7,449 nucleotides of DNA from contig CAJJMX010000079.1 in the NCBI GenBank assembly GCA_905192935.1, positions 1 through 7,449 of the forward strand, given 5' to 3'. Both the position numbers and the translations under genes were made by a program. Below, piece after piece: positions 1-5,941 of the stretch (position 1 is the stretch's first letter; each line of letters opens with the position of its first letter). The notes below the pieces were generated by a model, which worked only from the letters and a program-made list of their open reading frames with translations, was not told the origin of the DNA and made no database searches. The DNA comes from an uncultured Mailhella sp. Lineage in GTDB: Bacteria > Desulfobacterota > Desulfovibrionia > Desulfovibrionales > Desulfovibrionaceae.

Positions 1-142
1 GAATGCGGATGTAGAACTTGCGCATCTTGCCGGAAATATGGGAAAGCACTTCATGACCGTTTTCCAGCTTCACGCGGAACATGGCATTGGGAAGAGCTTC
101 TTCCACGATGCCGTCGACTTCAATGGCGTCTTCTTTAGGCAT
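1..142 (-). CDS. infA: Translation initiation factor IF-1, N-terminal part (cut by window edge)
   Basis: Reading the minus strand from an ATG at 142-140 gives 47 codons that run off the left edge. The product begins MPKEDAIEVDGIVEEALPN and continues through MFRVKLENGHEVL and HISGKMRKFYIRI. This matches the N-terminal two thirds of bacterial IF-1, a protein of about 72 residues with one OB-fold (S1-like) domain that binds the A site of the 30S subunit with IF-2 and IF-3. The conserved FRVxLENGH and HISGKMRK segments are intact. The start is fixed by a strong Shine-Dalgarno sequence, GGAGG (complement of 147-151), four bases upstream, and by the MxKED N-terminus typical of the family. The gene diverges from tctB. 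Only the last third and the stop are missing. The call is secure from motif recognition; no alignment was run. Confidence 0.97.
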   Translation of the reverse strand, partial: MPKEDAIEVDGIVEEALPNAMFRVKLENGHEVLSHISGKMRKFYIRI

Positions 143-233
143 GGTTCCTCCAAAAAAACTATCGAGACACCTTCCCCGAATATGCGCCCGCTGTCAAGGG
201 GAACCCGCCCGCCCGGAGCCGCTTTCCGCGCCG

Positions 234-262
234 TTGCCCATCTTTTTCTTCTGTCCTATACT
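234..262 (+). promoter_or_regulatory. Sigma70-type promoter for tctBA
   Basis: TTGCCC (234-239) and TATACT (257-262) are separated by exactly 17 bases. They match the -35 and -10 consensus at four and five of six positions, which stands out in this GC-rich background. Transcription would start near 268-270, leaving a leader of about 38 bases before the ATG at 307. This placement favours 307 over the upstream in-frame GTG at 277 as the tctB start. It lies in the divergent infA-tctB gap. The assignment rests on sequence match only. Confidence 0.6.
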
Positions 263-306
263 CGCGGCGGCAAAAAGTGCCGACCTTTCCTGTCCGGACA
301 TCGCCC

Positions 307-762
307 ATGCTTTCCTTCCGCACCCTCCTTTCCCGTCATGCCCTGCGACTTTCGCTTCTTCTCGCCGGAGCCGCAGCCTTTCTTGCCGCTCCGCCCGCTC
401 TCGCCTCCGGCCTTCCCGGCTCCGGACTCTGGCCGCGCATCGCAGGAGCCGGGCTCGTCATCTGCGCGCTTTTCCCGGGCAGGATGCAGAACGCCGGAAA
501 AAAGCCCTCCGCACAGGCTTTCCGGCGCGCTCTCGGCCTCGTGGCCGCCTGCCTTCTCTGGATGGCGCTGCTGAACCATGCGGGCGCGCTTCTCTCCACC
601 TTCCTCTCCGCTCTTCTGGCCTGCCGCGCGGCCGGATGCTCCCTGAAGGAATCGCTCGTGCTCTGCGCGATTCTCGTCGCCGCGCTCTGGCTCGGCATGG
701 AACATCTTCTCGACTACTCCCTGCCGCAGGGCGCGCTTTTCTCCCCCGCCCCCGGAGCCTGA
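307..762 (+). CDS. tctB: Tripartite tricarboxylate transporter, small membrane subunit TctB
   Basis: A 151-residue, very hydrophobic protein with about four membrane segments (roughly residues 14-34, 42-56, 75-107 possibly as two, and 113-131). Two features fit TctB. The first is a Pro/Gly stretch, GLPGSGLWPRIAGAGL (residues 35-50), resembling the family's GxGFFPRI-type segment. The second is a C-terminal helix ending in LLDYSLPQGALF (134-145), like the family's LLxxxLPxG ending. TctB is the small, poorly conserved membrane subunit that partners TctA in secondary uptake of tricarboxylates and other organic acids. The start is uncertain. An in-frame GTG at 277 would add ten residues, but the predicted transcription start leaves it almost leaderless, and neither start has a clear ribosome site. 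The gene ends one base before tctA, so the two are probably translationally coupled. Family assignment is supported mainly by the adjacent tctA. Confidence 0.85.
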   Translation: MLSFRTLLSRHALRLSLLLAGAAAFLAAPPALASGLPGSGLWPRIAGAGLVICALFPGRMQNAGKKPSAQAFRRALGLVAACLLWMALLNHAGALLSTFLSALLACRAAGCSLKESLVLCAILVAALWLGMEHLLDYSLPQGALFSPAPGA

Positions 763-763
763 C

Positions 764-2152
764 ATGGACGCCCTTGCCGCCGATCCCTCCCTGCTCTCCG
801 GCGTCCTTGCCGGCATGACCGCCGCATGCTCCCTGCATCTCTGGCTGCTCGTGCTTGCGGGCGTGTTCCTCGGCATGACCGTGGGCGTGCTTCCGGGCTT
901 CGGACCGCCCGCCGCCATGGCCCTTCTCTTCCCGCTGGTCTACGTGCTCGAGCCTCTTCCCGGCATCTCCCTGCTTTCGGGCATCTTCTACGGCGCCAAG
1001 TACGGCGGCGCCGTCACATCCATATTAATGGGCATACCCGGCGAGGCCGACGCCGTGGCCACGCTGTTCGAAGGCCATCCTCTGGCACAGGGCGGCAGGG
1101 CGCGCGAGGCCCTCGCCACGGCCACGCTCGCTTCCTTCACGGGAGGCATGTGCGCCACGCTCGGCATGGTGCTGCTTGCGCCCGTGCTCTCCCGCGCGGC
1201 CCTCTTCTTCGGCCCCGCGGGTCGGGCCGCCGTCATGCTCGGCGCGCTCGTTCTCGTGGCCCTCACAAGTCCCGGCGGCGCAAGACGCAGCCTTGCCATG
1301 ATCTTCCTCGGCCTCGTCCTCGCCCTTCCCGGCATGTCTCCCGTGTACGGCACCACCAGACTCACCTTCGGCTTCTGGCAGCTCTCCGAAGGCGTGGAGC
1401 TCACAGCCCTGCTGCTCGGCATCTTCGGCATCGGCGACCTTCTCGACGCCCTGCTCTTCCCCCCGGAAACGAAGGGCGAAGGCGTCCCGGGCTCCGTGCC
1501 CGCGCTCCGCCGCCCCTCCGTCATGCTCGCGGCTCTTCGCGGCAGTCTGCTCGGCTTTCTTGCCGGTCTTGTGCCCTGCGGCGCGGGCATGACCGCAAGC
1601 TTTGCCTCCCACGCGCTGGAAAAACGTCTGAGCCGCCATCCCGAACAGTTCGGCAAAGGCGCCTGGGAGGGCCTCGCCGGACCCGAAGCCTCCAACAACG
1701 CCGCAGCCATGGCCTCGTTTGCGCCGCTGCTTCTGCTCGGCCTGCCCACCAATCCCATCATGGCCGCCCTGCTCGGCGCGCTCACCATCGTGGGCGTGGT
1801 GCCCGGCCCCTCCCTGCCTGAAAGTCAGCCGGACTTCTACTGGGGACTCATCTTCTGCCTTTTCGCAGGCAACGTGCTGCTTCTCGTGCTCGGCCTCGGC
1901 CTTGCCGGATTCTGGGCGCGCCTCGCCCGCCTCCCCTTCCGGCTGCTGTGGCCCGTCATCCTCATGCTCTGCCTCACGGGCTCCTATGTGGGCGCGGACG
2001 GCATGTCCGGCCCCGTGCAGTGCCTCCTCTTCGGCCTGCTCTCGGTCATGCTCAGACGCTTCGGCTGCTCCCCCGCCCCGCTGGTGCTGGCCTTCGTGCT
2101 CGGCCCGAGACTCGAAACCCATCTTCTTCAGACGCTGCTCTCGATCTGGTAG
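764..2152 (+). CDS. tctA: Tripartite tricarboxylate transporter, large permease subunit TctA
   Basis: A 462-residue polytopic membrane protein, the substrate-translocating subunit of a TTT system. Diagnostic TctA motifs are present in order: GVLPGFGPPAAMALLFP (41-57); YGAKYGGAVTSILMGIPGE (76-94) continuing to LFEGHPLAQGG; PCGAGMTASFASHALEKRLS (271-290); and GPEASNNAAAMASFAPLLLL (306-325) followed by GLPTNPIMAALLGAL. These correspond to the repeated Gly/Pro-rich loops of the family, including the EAxNNA signature. The start is supported by GGAG (754-757), six bases upstream and inside the end of tctB, with one base between the genes. The protein is shorter than the usual roughly 500 residues. 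It stops at ETHLLQTLLSIW, where most TctA proteins continue for a few tens of residues after a similar ExxLRQxLxLS motif. The GGALIP-type segment after EAxNNA is replaced by MASFAP. Substrate cannot be told from sequence. Confidence 0.95.
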   Translation: MDALAADPSLLSGVLAGMTAACSLHLWLLVLAGVFLGMTVGVLPGFGPPAAMALLFPLVYVLEPLPGISLLSGIFYGAKYGGAVTSILMGIPGEADAVATLFEGHPLAQGGRAREALATATLASFTGGMCATLGMVLLAPVLSRAALFFGPAGRAAVMLGALVLVALTSPGGARRSLAMIFLGLVLALPGMSPVYGTTRLTFGFWQLSEGVELTALLLGIFGIGDLLDALLFPPETKGEGVPGSVPALRRPSVMLAALRGSLLGFLAGLVPCGAGMTASFASHALEKRLSRHPEQFGKGAWEGLAGPEASNNAAAMASFAPLLLLGLPTNPIMAALLGALTIVGVVPGPSLPESQPDFYWGLIFCLFAGNVLLLVLGLGLAGFWARLARLPFRLLWPVILMLCLTGSYVGADGMSGPVQCLLFGLLSVMLRRFGCSPAPLVLAFVLGPRLETHLLQTLLSIW

Positions 2153-2205
2153 CATCCGCTTTTCCATTTTTGTGCTGTTTTTTTCTTTCTCTGAAGAAAA
2201 CTGAT

Positions 2206-2223
2206 TGAACACTCAATGAACAC
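2206..2223 (+). repeat. Direct repeat TGAACAC x2, 11-bp pitch, upstream of tctC
   Basis: TGAACAC occurs at 2206-2212 and again at 2217-2223, separated by TCAA. The pitch is 11 bp, about one helical turn, so both copies face the same side of the DNA. The first copy also overlaps a small inverted repeat, ATTGA-ACAC-TCAAT (2204-2217). It lies in the AT-rich 2153-2336 gap between tctA and tctC, roughly 85-100 bases upstream of the predicted tctC transcription start. It could be a regulator or activator site, but no regulator is identified. Confidence 0.4.
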
Positions 2224-2239
2224 CCTCTTGCAGAAATCA

Positions 2240-2260
2240 CGCTATTAAAGTACGTTAGCG
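2240..2260. promoter_or_regulatory. Possible operator: CGCTA-N11-TAGCG dyad upstream of tctC
   Basis: CGCTA (2240-2244) and TAGCG (2256-2260) form a perfect 5-bp inverted repeat across an 11-base spacer. Outer arms AATCAC (2235-2240) and GTGATT (2274-2279) form a second, wider inverted repeat around the same region. If transcription starts near 2308, the inner dyad is centred at about -58, a typical position for an activator such as a LysR-type protein. It also overlaps a weaker alternative promoter, TTGCAG-17-TACGTT (2228-2256), where it would act as an operator. Five-base arms can arise by chance, so this is tentative. Confidence 0.35.
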
Positions 2261-2273
2261 CAATATATCATCA

Positions 2274-2301
2274 GTGATTATGTGAAAAAAGGTTTTATAG
2301 T
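2274..2301 (+). promoter_or_regulatory. Candidate promoter for tctC
   Basis: TATAGT (2296-2301) matches the -10 consensus at five of six positions. GTGATT (2274-2279) is a partial -35 (three of six) with a 16-base spacer. The predicted start is near 2308, giving a leader of about 29 bases to the ATG at 2337. The weak -35 would suit an activated promoter, consistent with the repeats just upstream. An alternative is TTGCAG-17-TACGTT at 2228-2256. Confidence 0.45.
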
Positions 2302-2336
2302 TGCCGATTTCATTTTTCCTTGTAGAGATATGCACC

Positions 2337-3365
2337 ATGAAATGGCGTATTCCACACTTCTTCTGCCTTGCCCTTGTCTGGCTTGCTCTTCTCTCCCTTC
2401 CCGTGGTTCCCGAAGCTTCCGCCTCAGGCGGCAGCATACGGCTTTCCATCGCCTTCAGTCCGGGCGGCGCTCTTGACGCCATCGTCCGCACGCTTGCGCG
2501 CGAGGCGGAAAAGGATCTGGGAGAGAAAATCATCGTGGAGAACGTCCCCGGCGGGGGCGGCATGACCGGCGTGGCCAGACTCGCCCGGGCCAGGGCCGAC
2601 GGTTCGCATCTGGCATCCTGCGTGAGCAATGCGCTCATCTTCATTCCCGCAAGGAACGACGCGCCCTACGACCCGCTCCGGGACGTGGAACCGCTGCTCA
2701 TCTTCGGTCAGGCCTCGCCCGTGCTGGTGACGCGGCCGGACGCGCCGTGGAAGGACATGGACGCCTTTCTTGCCGCCACGCGCCAAAGCGGCGGAACGCT
2801 GCGCATAGGCGTGCCCGGTCTCGGCACGCCTTCCCACATCGCCCTTGCCGTCATGGCCTCGAAGGATCCGGCGCTTTCGTGGCGCTTCGTGCCCTTCGGC
2901 GGACCGGGCGAGGCGGAAGCCGCGCTTCTCGGCGGCCATGTGGACGCCGCGGCAAGCGGAGCGCTGCCCCGCATCAAAAACGGCCAGCTGCATCCGCTCA
3001 TGGTGCTTTCCGGAACGAATCTTCCCGCGCTTGCCGGCGTGCCTTCGCTCTCCGACAAGGGCTTTTCCGATCCGGGAAAGGGCGACTCGTGCTTCATGAT
3101 TCTGGCTCCGGCCAGAACGCCGGAAAAGACGCTGGAAAAACTTTCCCTCGCCTTCATGAAGGCCGCGAAAAGCGATGCCTGCAAAAAGGTCATGGAAGGC
3201 TTTTCCGTGGCTTTCGTGCTCAAGAACAGGCAGGAGTCCAAAGACTTTCTCCGCCGCGCATGGCAGGAGGAAAACGACATTCTCAAGGCTGCGGGCATAG
3301 CCGACAGGCCCGCCGCCACACCCGCAAAGGGAGCTGACGAGACTCTCCTTCCGCAAGGAAAATGA
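2337..3365 (+). CDS. tctC: TTT solute-binding protein, TctC/Bug family
   Basis: A 342-residue periplasmic binding protein that captures an organic acid and delivers it to TctA/TctB. Residues 1-30 form a signal peptide: basic start MKWR, hydrophobic core through LALVWLALLSLPV, and probable cleavage after EASA. The mature part carries TctC/Bug landmarks: FSPGGALD (40-47), corresponding to the PxGGxxD loop; IIVENVPGGGG (65-75), like VVVENxPGAGG; ADG (87-89); YDPLRDVEPLL (111-121), like YDPxxDFxPV; IGVPGLGTPSHIA (157-169); and VPFGGPGEAEAALLGGHVD (185-203). ATG 2337 is chosen because it begins a standard signal peptide. A TTG at 2301 in the same frame would add 12 residues before it. The ribosome site is weak (AGAG at 2324-2327). 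The gene lies 184 bases after tctA with its own promoter candidate. Many TTT operons instead place tctC first. A tail after about residue 323, rich in Pro, Ala and Lys, looks disordered. Confidence 0.94.
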   Translation: MKWRIPHFFCLALVWLALLSLPVVPEASASGGSIRLSIAFSPGGALDAIVRTLAREAEKDLGEKIIVENVPGGGGMTGVARLARARADGSHLASCVSNALIFIPARNDAPYDPLRDVEPLLIFGQASPVLVTRPDAPWKDMDAFLAATRQSGGTLRIGVPGLGTPSHIALAVMASKDPALSWRFVPFGGPGEAEAALLGGHVDAAASGALPRIKNGQLHPLMVLSGTNLPALAGVPSLSDKGFSDPGKGDSCFMILAPARTPEKTLEKLSLAFMKAAKSDACKKVMEGFSVAFVLKNRQESKDFLRRAWQEENDILKAAGIADRPAATPAKGADETLLPQGK

Positions 3366-3386
3366 GGCCGGCAGCATGAAAGAGCG

Positions 3387-3421
3387 CCGCCGTCCCGACC
3401 CAAAGGGACTGCGGACTTTTT
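3387..3421 (+). terminator. Rho-independent terminator after tctC
   Basis: CCGCCGTCCC (3387-3396) pairs with GGGACTGCGG (3405-3414) over ten positions with one C·T mismatch. The loop is eight bases (GACCCAAA), and AC plus five T (3417-3421) follows. It begins 22 bases after the tctC stop and separates the transporter genes from the hydrogenase operon. Confidence 0.8.
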
Positions 3422-3427
3422 CGTCAC

Positions 3428-3501
3428 GGACGAGGCGTCCGCCGCGTCCGCTCAAACCCGTCCCGCAAGGGACAAGGCTCCTCTGTCCCGCCCCGCGGAC
3501 A
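3428..3501 (+). other. Hairpin-rich leader before the hydrogenase operon
   Basis: Three short GC hairpins lie in tandem between the tctC terminator and hydC. They are GGACG-AGG-CGTCC (3428-3440); GTCCC-GCAA-GGGAC (3460-3473), whose GNRA-type tetraloop should make it stable; and TGTCC-N8-GGACA (3484-3501). None is followed by a T-run, so they are not intrinsic terminators. No convincing -35/-10 pair or sigma54 site is visible between 3415 and 3532, so the hydrogenase promoter is not located. The hairpins may be 5' leader structure that protects or regulates the mRNA, or simply GC-rich chance pairing. Confidence 0.35.
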
Positions 3502-3532
3502 CGAGTCAGGATAGTACCAGGAGGATACCCAC

Positions 3533-4018
3533 ATGTCTTGCAACTGCACGGCCAACCCCATTGACCTTGCTCCGCTCATGGACATTCTGAAACCCTACAG
3601 GGAGAACCCGAAAGGCGCGCTCATTCCGGTTCTTCAGCAGGCGCAGGATGTCTACGGCTATCTGCCGCAGGAAGTTCTCGAAACCATCGCGTCGGAACTG
3701 CGCATTCCCGTGGCGGAAGTGTTCGGCGTGGTCACGTTCTACGCCCAGTTCCATCTCAACCCGCGCGGAAAGAACATCGTCCGCGTCTGCCAGGGTACCG
3801 CCTGTCACGTCCGCGGCGGCGCCGCCATTCTGGAAGCGGTGAGCCATCACCTCGACATCAAGCCCGGCGAAACCACCAAGGACCTTAACTTCACGCTGGA
3901 AACCGTGGCCTGTCTCGGCGCCTGCGGTCTGGCCCCCGTCATGATGGTCAACGACCACACCCACGGCCGCCTGACCCCCGACGACATCCCCGGCATTCTC
4001 GACAGCTACCTGGCATAA
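3533..4018 (+). CDS. hydC: [FeFe] hydrogenase subunit HydC/HndA (NuoE-like, [2Fe-2S])
   Basis: A 161-residue protein of the NuoE / 24-kDa subunit family, the small electron-transfer subunit of NAD(H)-linked multimeric [FeFe] hydrogenases (HydC in Thermotoga nomenclature, HndA in Desulfovibrio). An N-terminal helical part (to about residue 70) contains VLQQAQDVYGYLPQEVLE and VFGVVTFYAQFHL, both typical of NuoE. A C-terminal thioredoxin-like fold binds one [2Fe-2S] cluster through C86 and C91 (CQGTAC) and C127 and C131 (CLGAC). All four ligands are present. The protein is full length for the family. Two extra N-terminal cysteines (C3, C5) are not known cluster ligands. The start has a strong AGGAGG (3519-3524) eight bases upstream. 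It is the first gene of an operon, with hydB 13 bases downstream. In the complex it docks on HydB. NuoE of complex I is excluded by the hydrogenase gene that follows. Confidence 0.95.
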   Translation: MSCNCTANPIDLAPLMDILKPYRENPKGALIPVLQQAQDVYGYLPQEVLETIASELRIPVAEVFGVVTFYAQFHLNPRGKNIVRVCQGTACHVRGGAAILEAVSHHLDIKPGETTKDLNFTLETVACLGACGLAPVMMVNDHTHGRLTPDDIPGILDSYLA

Positions 4019-4031
4019 AGGAGAGGACGAC

Positions 4032-5918
4032 ATGCTTGAACTGAAACGTCTCACTTCCGTCGACGCGCTCAACAAGCTGCAGGAAGAAGCCCGGCCTCTG
4101 CTCAGCCTGCGTCACTACAACCGCGCCCCCCGGCAGGAAAAATATCAGATACTCATCTGCGGCGGCACGGGCTGCACCTCCTCGGGCAGCATGAACATCC
4201 GCGACGCCCTTCAGGCCGCCATCGACAGCCACGGCCTCAAGGACCGCGTCAGCATCGTGGTCACCGGCTGCCACGGCTTCTGCGAACTCGGCCCGCTCGT
4301 CATCTTCTATCCCGGCGGCATCTTCTACGTGCGCGTCCAGCCCGAGGACGCCGACGAGCTCATCAGGACCACCGTGCTCGAAGGCAAGACCGTGGAACGC
4401 CTGCACTATCAGGGCCGCACCGGCAAGACCCCGCGCCACAGCTACCGCGACATGCTCTTCTACAACCTTCAGAAGCGCCTCGTGCTGCGCAACTGCGGCC
4501 GCATCGATCCGGAAAACATTTTCGAATACATCGCCAACGGCGGCTATCAGGGCATAGCCAAGGCCCTTGCCATGGGCCGCGAGGCCACGCTCGAGGAAGT
4601 CTTCAACTCCGGTCTGCGCGGCCGCGGCGGCGCGGGCTTCCCCACGGGCCTCAAGTGGAAGTTCATGGCCTCCGAAACGGCCGAGCCCAAGTACATGCTC
4701 TGCAACGCCGATGAAGGCGATCCCGGCGCGTTCATGGACCGCTCCGTGCTCGAAGGCGATCCCAACGCCGTCATCGAAGGCATGCTCATAGGCGCCTGGG
4801 CCACCGGAGCCACCGAAGGCTACGTGTACGTGCGCGCCGAATATCCCCTCGCCATCAAGCGCCTCGGCATAGCCCTCGCCGAAGCCGAGGCCCTCGGCCT
4901 CATCGGCGACAACATCCTCGGTTCCGACTTCAGCTTCCATCTCAAGATCAAGCAGGGCGCGGGCGCCTTCGTGTGCGGCGAGGAAACCGCCCTCATGCGC
5001 TCCATCGAAGGCAAGCGAGGCATGCCCCGCGTGCGTCCGCCCTTCCCGGCCAAGCGCGGCCTCTGGGAGAAGCCCACGGTGCTCAACAACGTGGAAACCT
5101 TCGCCAACGTGGCCCGCATCATCACCGACGGCGCCGCCGCCTTCCGTCAGGACGGCACCGAAAAGTCCCCGGGCACCAAGATCTTCGCCGTCACCGGCAA
5201 GGTGCGCAACACCGGTCTTGTGGAGATCCCCATGGGCGTCTCCATGCGCCACATCATTTTCGACATCTGCGCCGGCATCAAGAACGAAAAGAAGTTCAAG
5301 GCCGTGCAGATAGGCGGTCCTTCCGGCGCATGCCTCCCCGCCTCCATGCTCGACAACCCCGTGGACTATGATTCCCTCACCGCCGCAGGAGCCATGATGG
5401 GTTCCGGCGGTCTGGTCGTGGTGGACGAGGACACCTGCATGGTGGATCTCGCCCGCTTCTTCCTCACCTTCACCCAGGCCGAAAGCTGCGGCAAGTGCAC
5501 CCCCTGCCGTGAAGGCAGCAAGCGCATGCTGGAGATCCTGGAACGCATCTGCGGCGGCGAAGGCCGCGACGGCGACATCGAGGAACTCGAGCGCCTGGCC
5601 CACACCATGCGCACCTCCTCGCTCTGCGCCCTCGGTCAGACGGCCCCCAATCCCGTGCTTTCCACCCTGCGCTTCTTCCGCTCGGAATACGAGGCCCACA
5701 TCCACGACAAGAAGTGCCCGGCCGGCGTGTGCACCAAGCTGCTCCAGTACAGGATCGATCCCGAAAAGTGCAAGGGCTGCACGCTCTGCGCCCGCAACTG
5801 CCCCGTGGGCGCCATCACCGGCAAGGTGCGCGAGCCCCATCTGATCAATCCCAACAAGTGCATCAAGTGCGGCACCTGCATGGACAAGTGCAAGCACGGC
5901 GCGATCAGCCGCGTGTAA
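4032..5918 (+). CDS. hydB: [FeFe] hydrogenase subunit HydB/HndC (NuoF-like, FMN, NAD(H)-binding, fused ferredoxin domains)
   Basis: A 628-residue flavo-iron-sulfur subunit that exchanges electrons with NAD(H). Domains in order: (1) residues about 35-120, a thioredoxin-like [2Fe-2S] domain with C43, C48, C80 and C84. (2) A NuoF core with the FMN/NADH-binding segments GLRGRGGAGFPTGLKW (194-209), NADEGDPGAFMDR (225-237) and GAGAFVCGEETAL (309-321). (3) An SLBB-like region, about 380-460. (4) A NuoF-type [4Fe-4S] site with C486, C489, C492 (SCGKCTPCREG) and C532. (5) A C-terminal 2x[4Fe-4S] ferredoxin domain with C580/C583/C586/C590 and C610/C613/C616/C620. Every ligand is present. Length and architecture match HydB of trimeric electron-bifurcating hydrogenases. 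In Desulfovibrio fructosovorans Hnd the first domain is a separate protein, HndB; here it is fused. AGGAG (4019-4023) sits eight bases before the start. H556, H558, C562 and C567 just before the ferredoxin domain could form a metal site. Confidence 0.96.
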   Translation: MLELKRLTSVDALNKLQEEARPLLSLRHYNRAPRQEKYQILICGGTGCTSSGSMNIRDALQAAIDSHGLKDRVSIVVTGCHGFCELGPLVIFYPGGIFYVRVQPEDADELIRTTVLEGKTVERLHYQGRTGKTPRHSYRDMLFYNLQKRLVLRNCGRIDPENIFEYIANGGYQGIAKALAMGREATLEEVFNSGLRGRGGAGFPTGLKWKFMASETAEPKYMLCNADEGDPGAFMDRSVLEGDPNAVIEGMLIGAWATGATEGYVYVRAEYPLAIKRLGIALAEAEALGLIGDNILGSDFSFHLKIKQGAGAFVCGEETALMRSIEGKRGMPRVRPPFPAKRGLWEKPTVLNNVETFANVARIITDGAAAFRQDGTEKSPGTKIFAVTGKVRNTGLVEIPMGVSMRHIIFDICAGIKNEKKFKAVQIGGPSGACLPASMLDNPVDYDSLTAAGAMMGSGGLVVVDEDTCMVDLARFFLTFTQAESCGKCTPCREGSKRMLEILERICGGEGRDGDIEELERLAHTMRTSSLCALGQTAPNPVLSTLRFFRSEYEAHIHDKKCPAGVCTKLLQYRIDPEKCKGCTLCARNCPVGAITGKVREPHLINPNKCIKCGTCMDKCKHGAISRV

Positions 5919-5941
5919 GCCCGACCTCGAGGAGAATCATC

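Noticed and set aside
158..197. Promoter for infA on the minus strand: perfect TTGACA (complement of 192-197)
   Set aside because: At 16-18 bases spacing the only -10 candidate is GAAGGT, a poor match. A better GATAGT (complement of 158-163) is 28 bases away. The -35-like hexamer may be real, but no full promoter can be supported.
277..306. GTG 277 as the start of tctB
   Set aside because: It would leave a leader of only about seven bases from the predicted promoter and has no ribosome site. ATG 307 gives a plausible leader and a normal N-terminus. It cannot be fully excluded.
2181..2200. Hairpin TTTTCTT-N6-AAGAAAA after tctA as a terminator
   Set aside because: The stem is almost entirely A/T, the T-run lies within or before the stem rather than after it, and neither strand continues with a U-tract. 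A stem AGCAT/GTGCT (2151-2155 with 2172-2176) before the T7 run is too weak and wide-looped to call.
1025..2212. 395-codon minus-strand frame opposite tctA
   Set aside because: The translation is an unrealistic Gly/Glu/His/Ala-rich soluble sequence, and the plus strand is a clear TctA membrane protein.
3387..3501. Transcription attenuator controlling the hydrogenase operon through competing GTCCC/GGGAC pairings
   Set aside because: The only hairpin with a U-tract comes first. The alternative pairing partners lie downstream of it and would not yet be transcribed, so classical antitermination cannot work. It is better read as the tctC terminator.
3510..3515. GATAGT as a -10 element just before hydC
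   Set aside because: It has no -35 partner, and the start would fall inside the Shine-Dalgarno sequence at 3519-3524.
3376..3564. 62-codon frame starting at ATG 3376 between tctC and hydC
   Set aside because: It runs through the intrinsic terminator and hairpins, is Arg/Pro-rich with no family resemblance, and overlaps the hydC start.
3948..5897. 649-codon open frame on the minus strand opposite hydB
   Set aside because: It is a shadow of hydB. The strong GC bias at third positions suppresses stops on the opposite strand. The translation is low-complexity, rich in Ala, Gly, His and Glu with no family motifs, while the plus strand carries every HydB signature.
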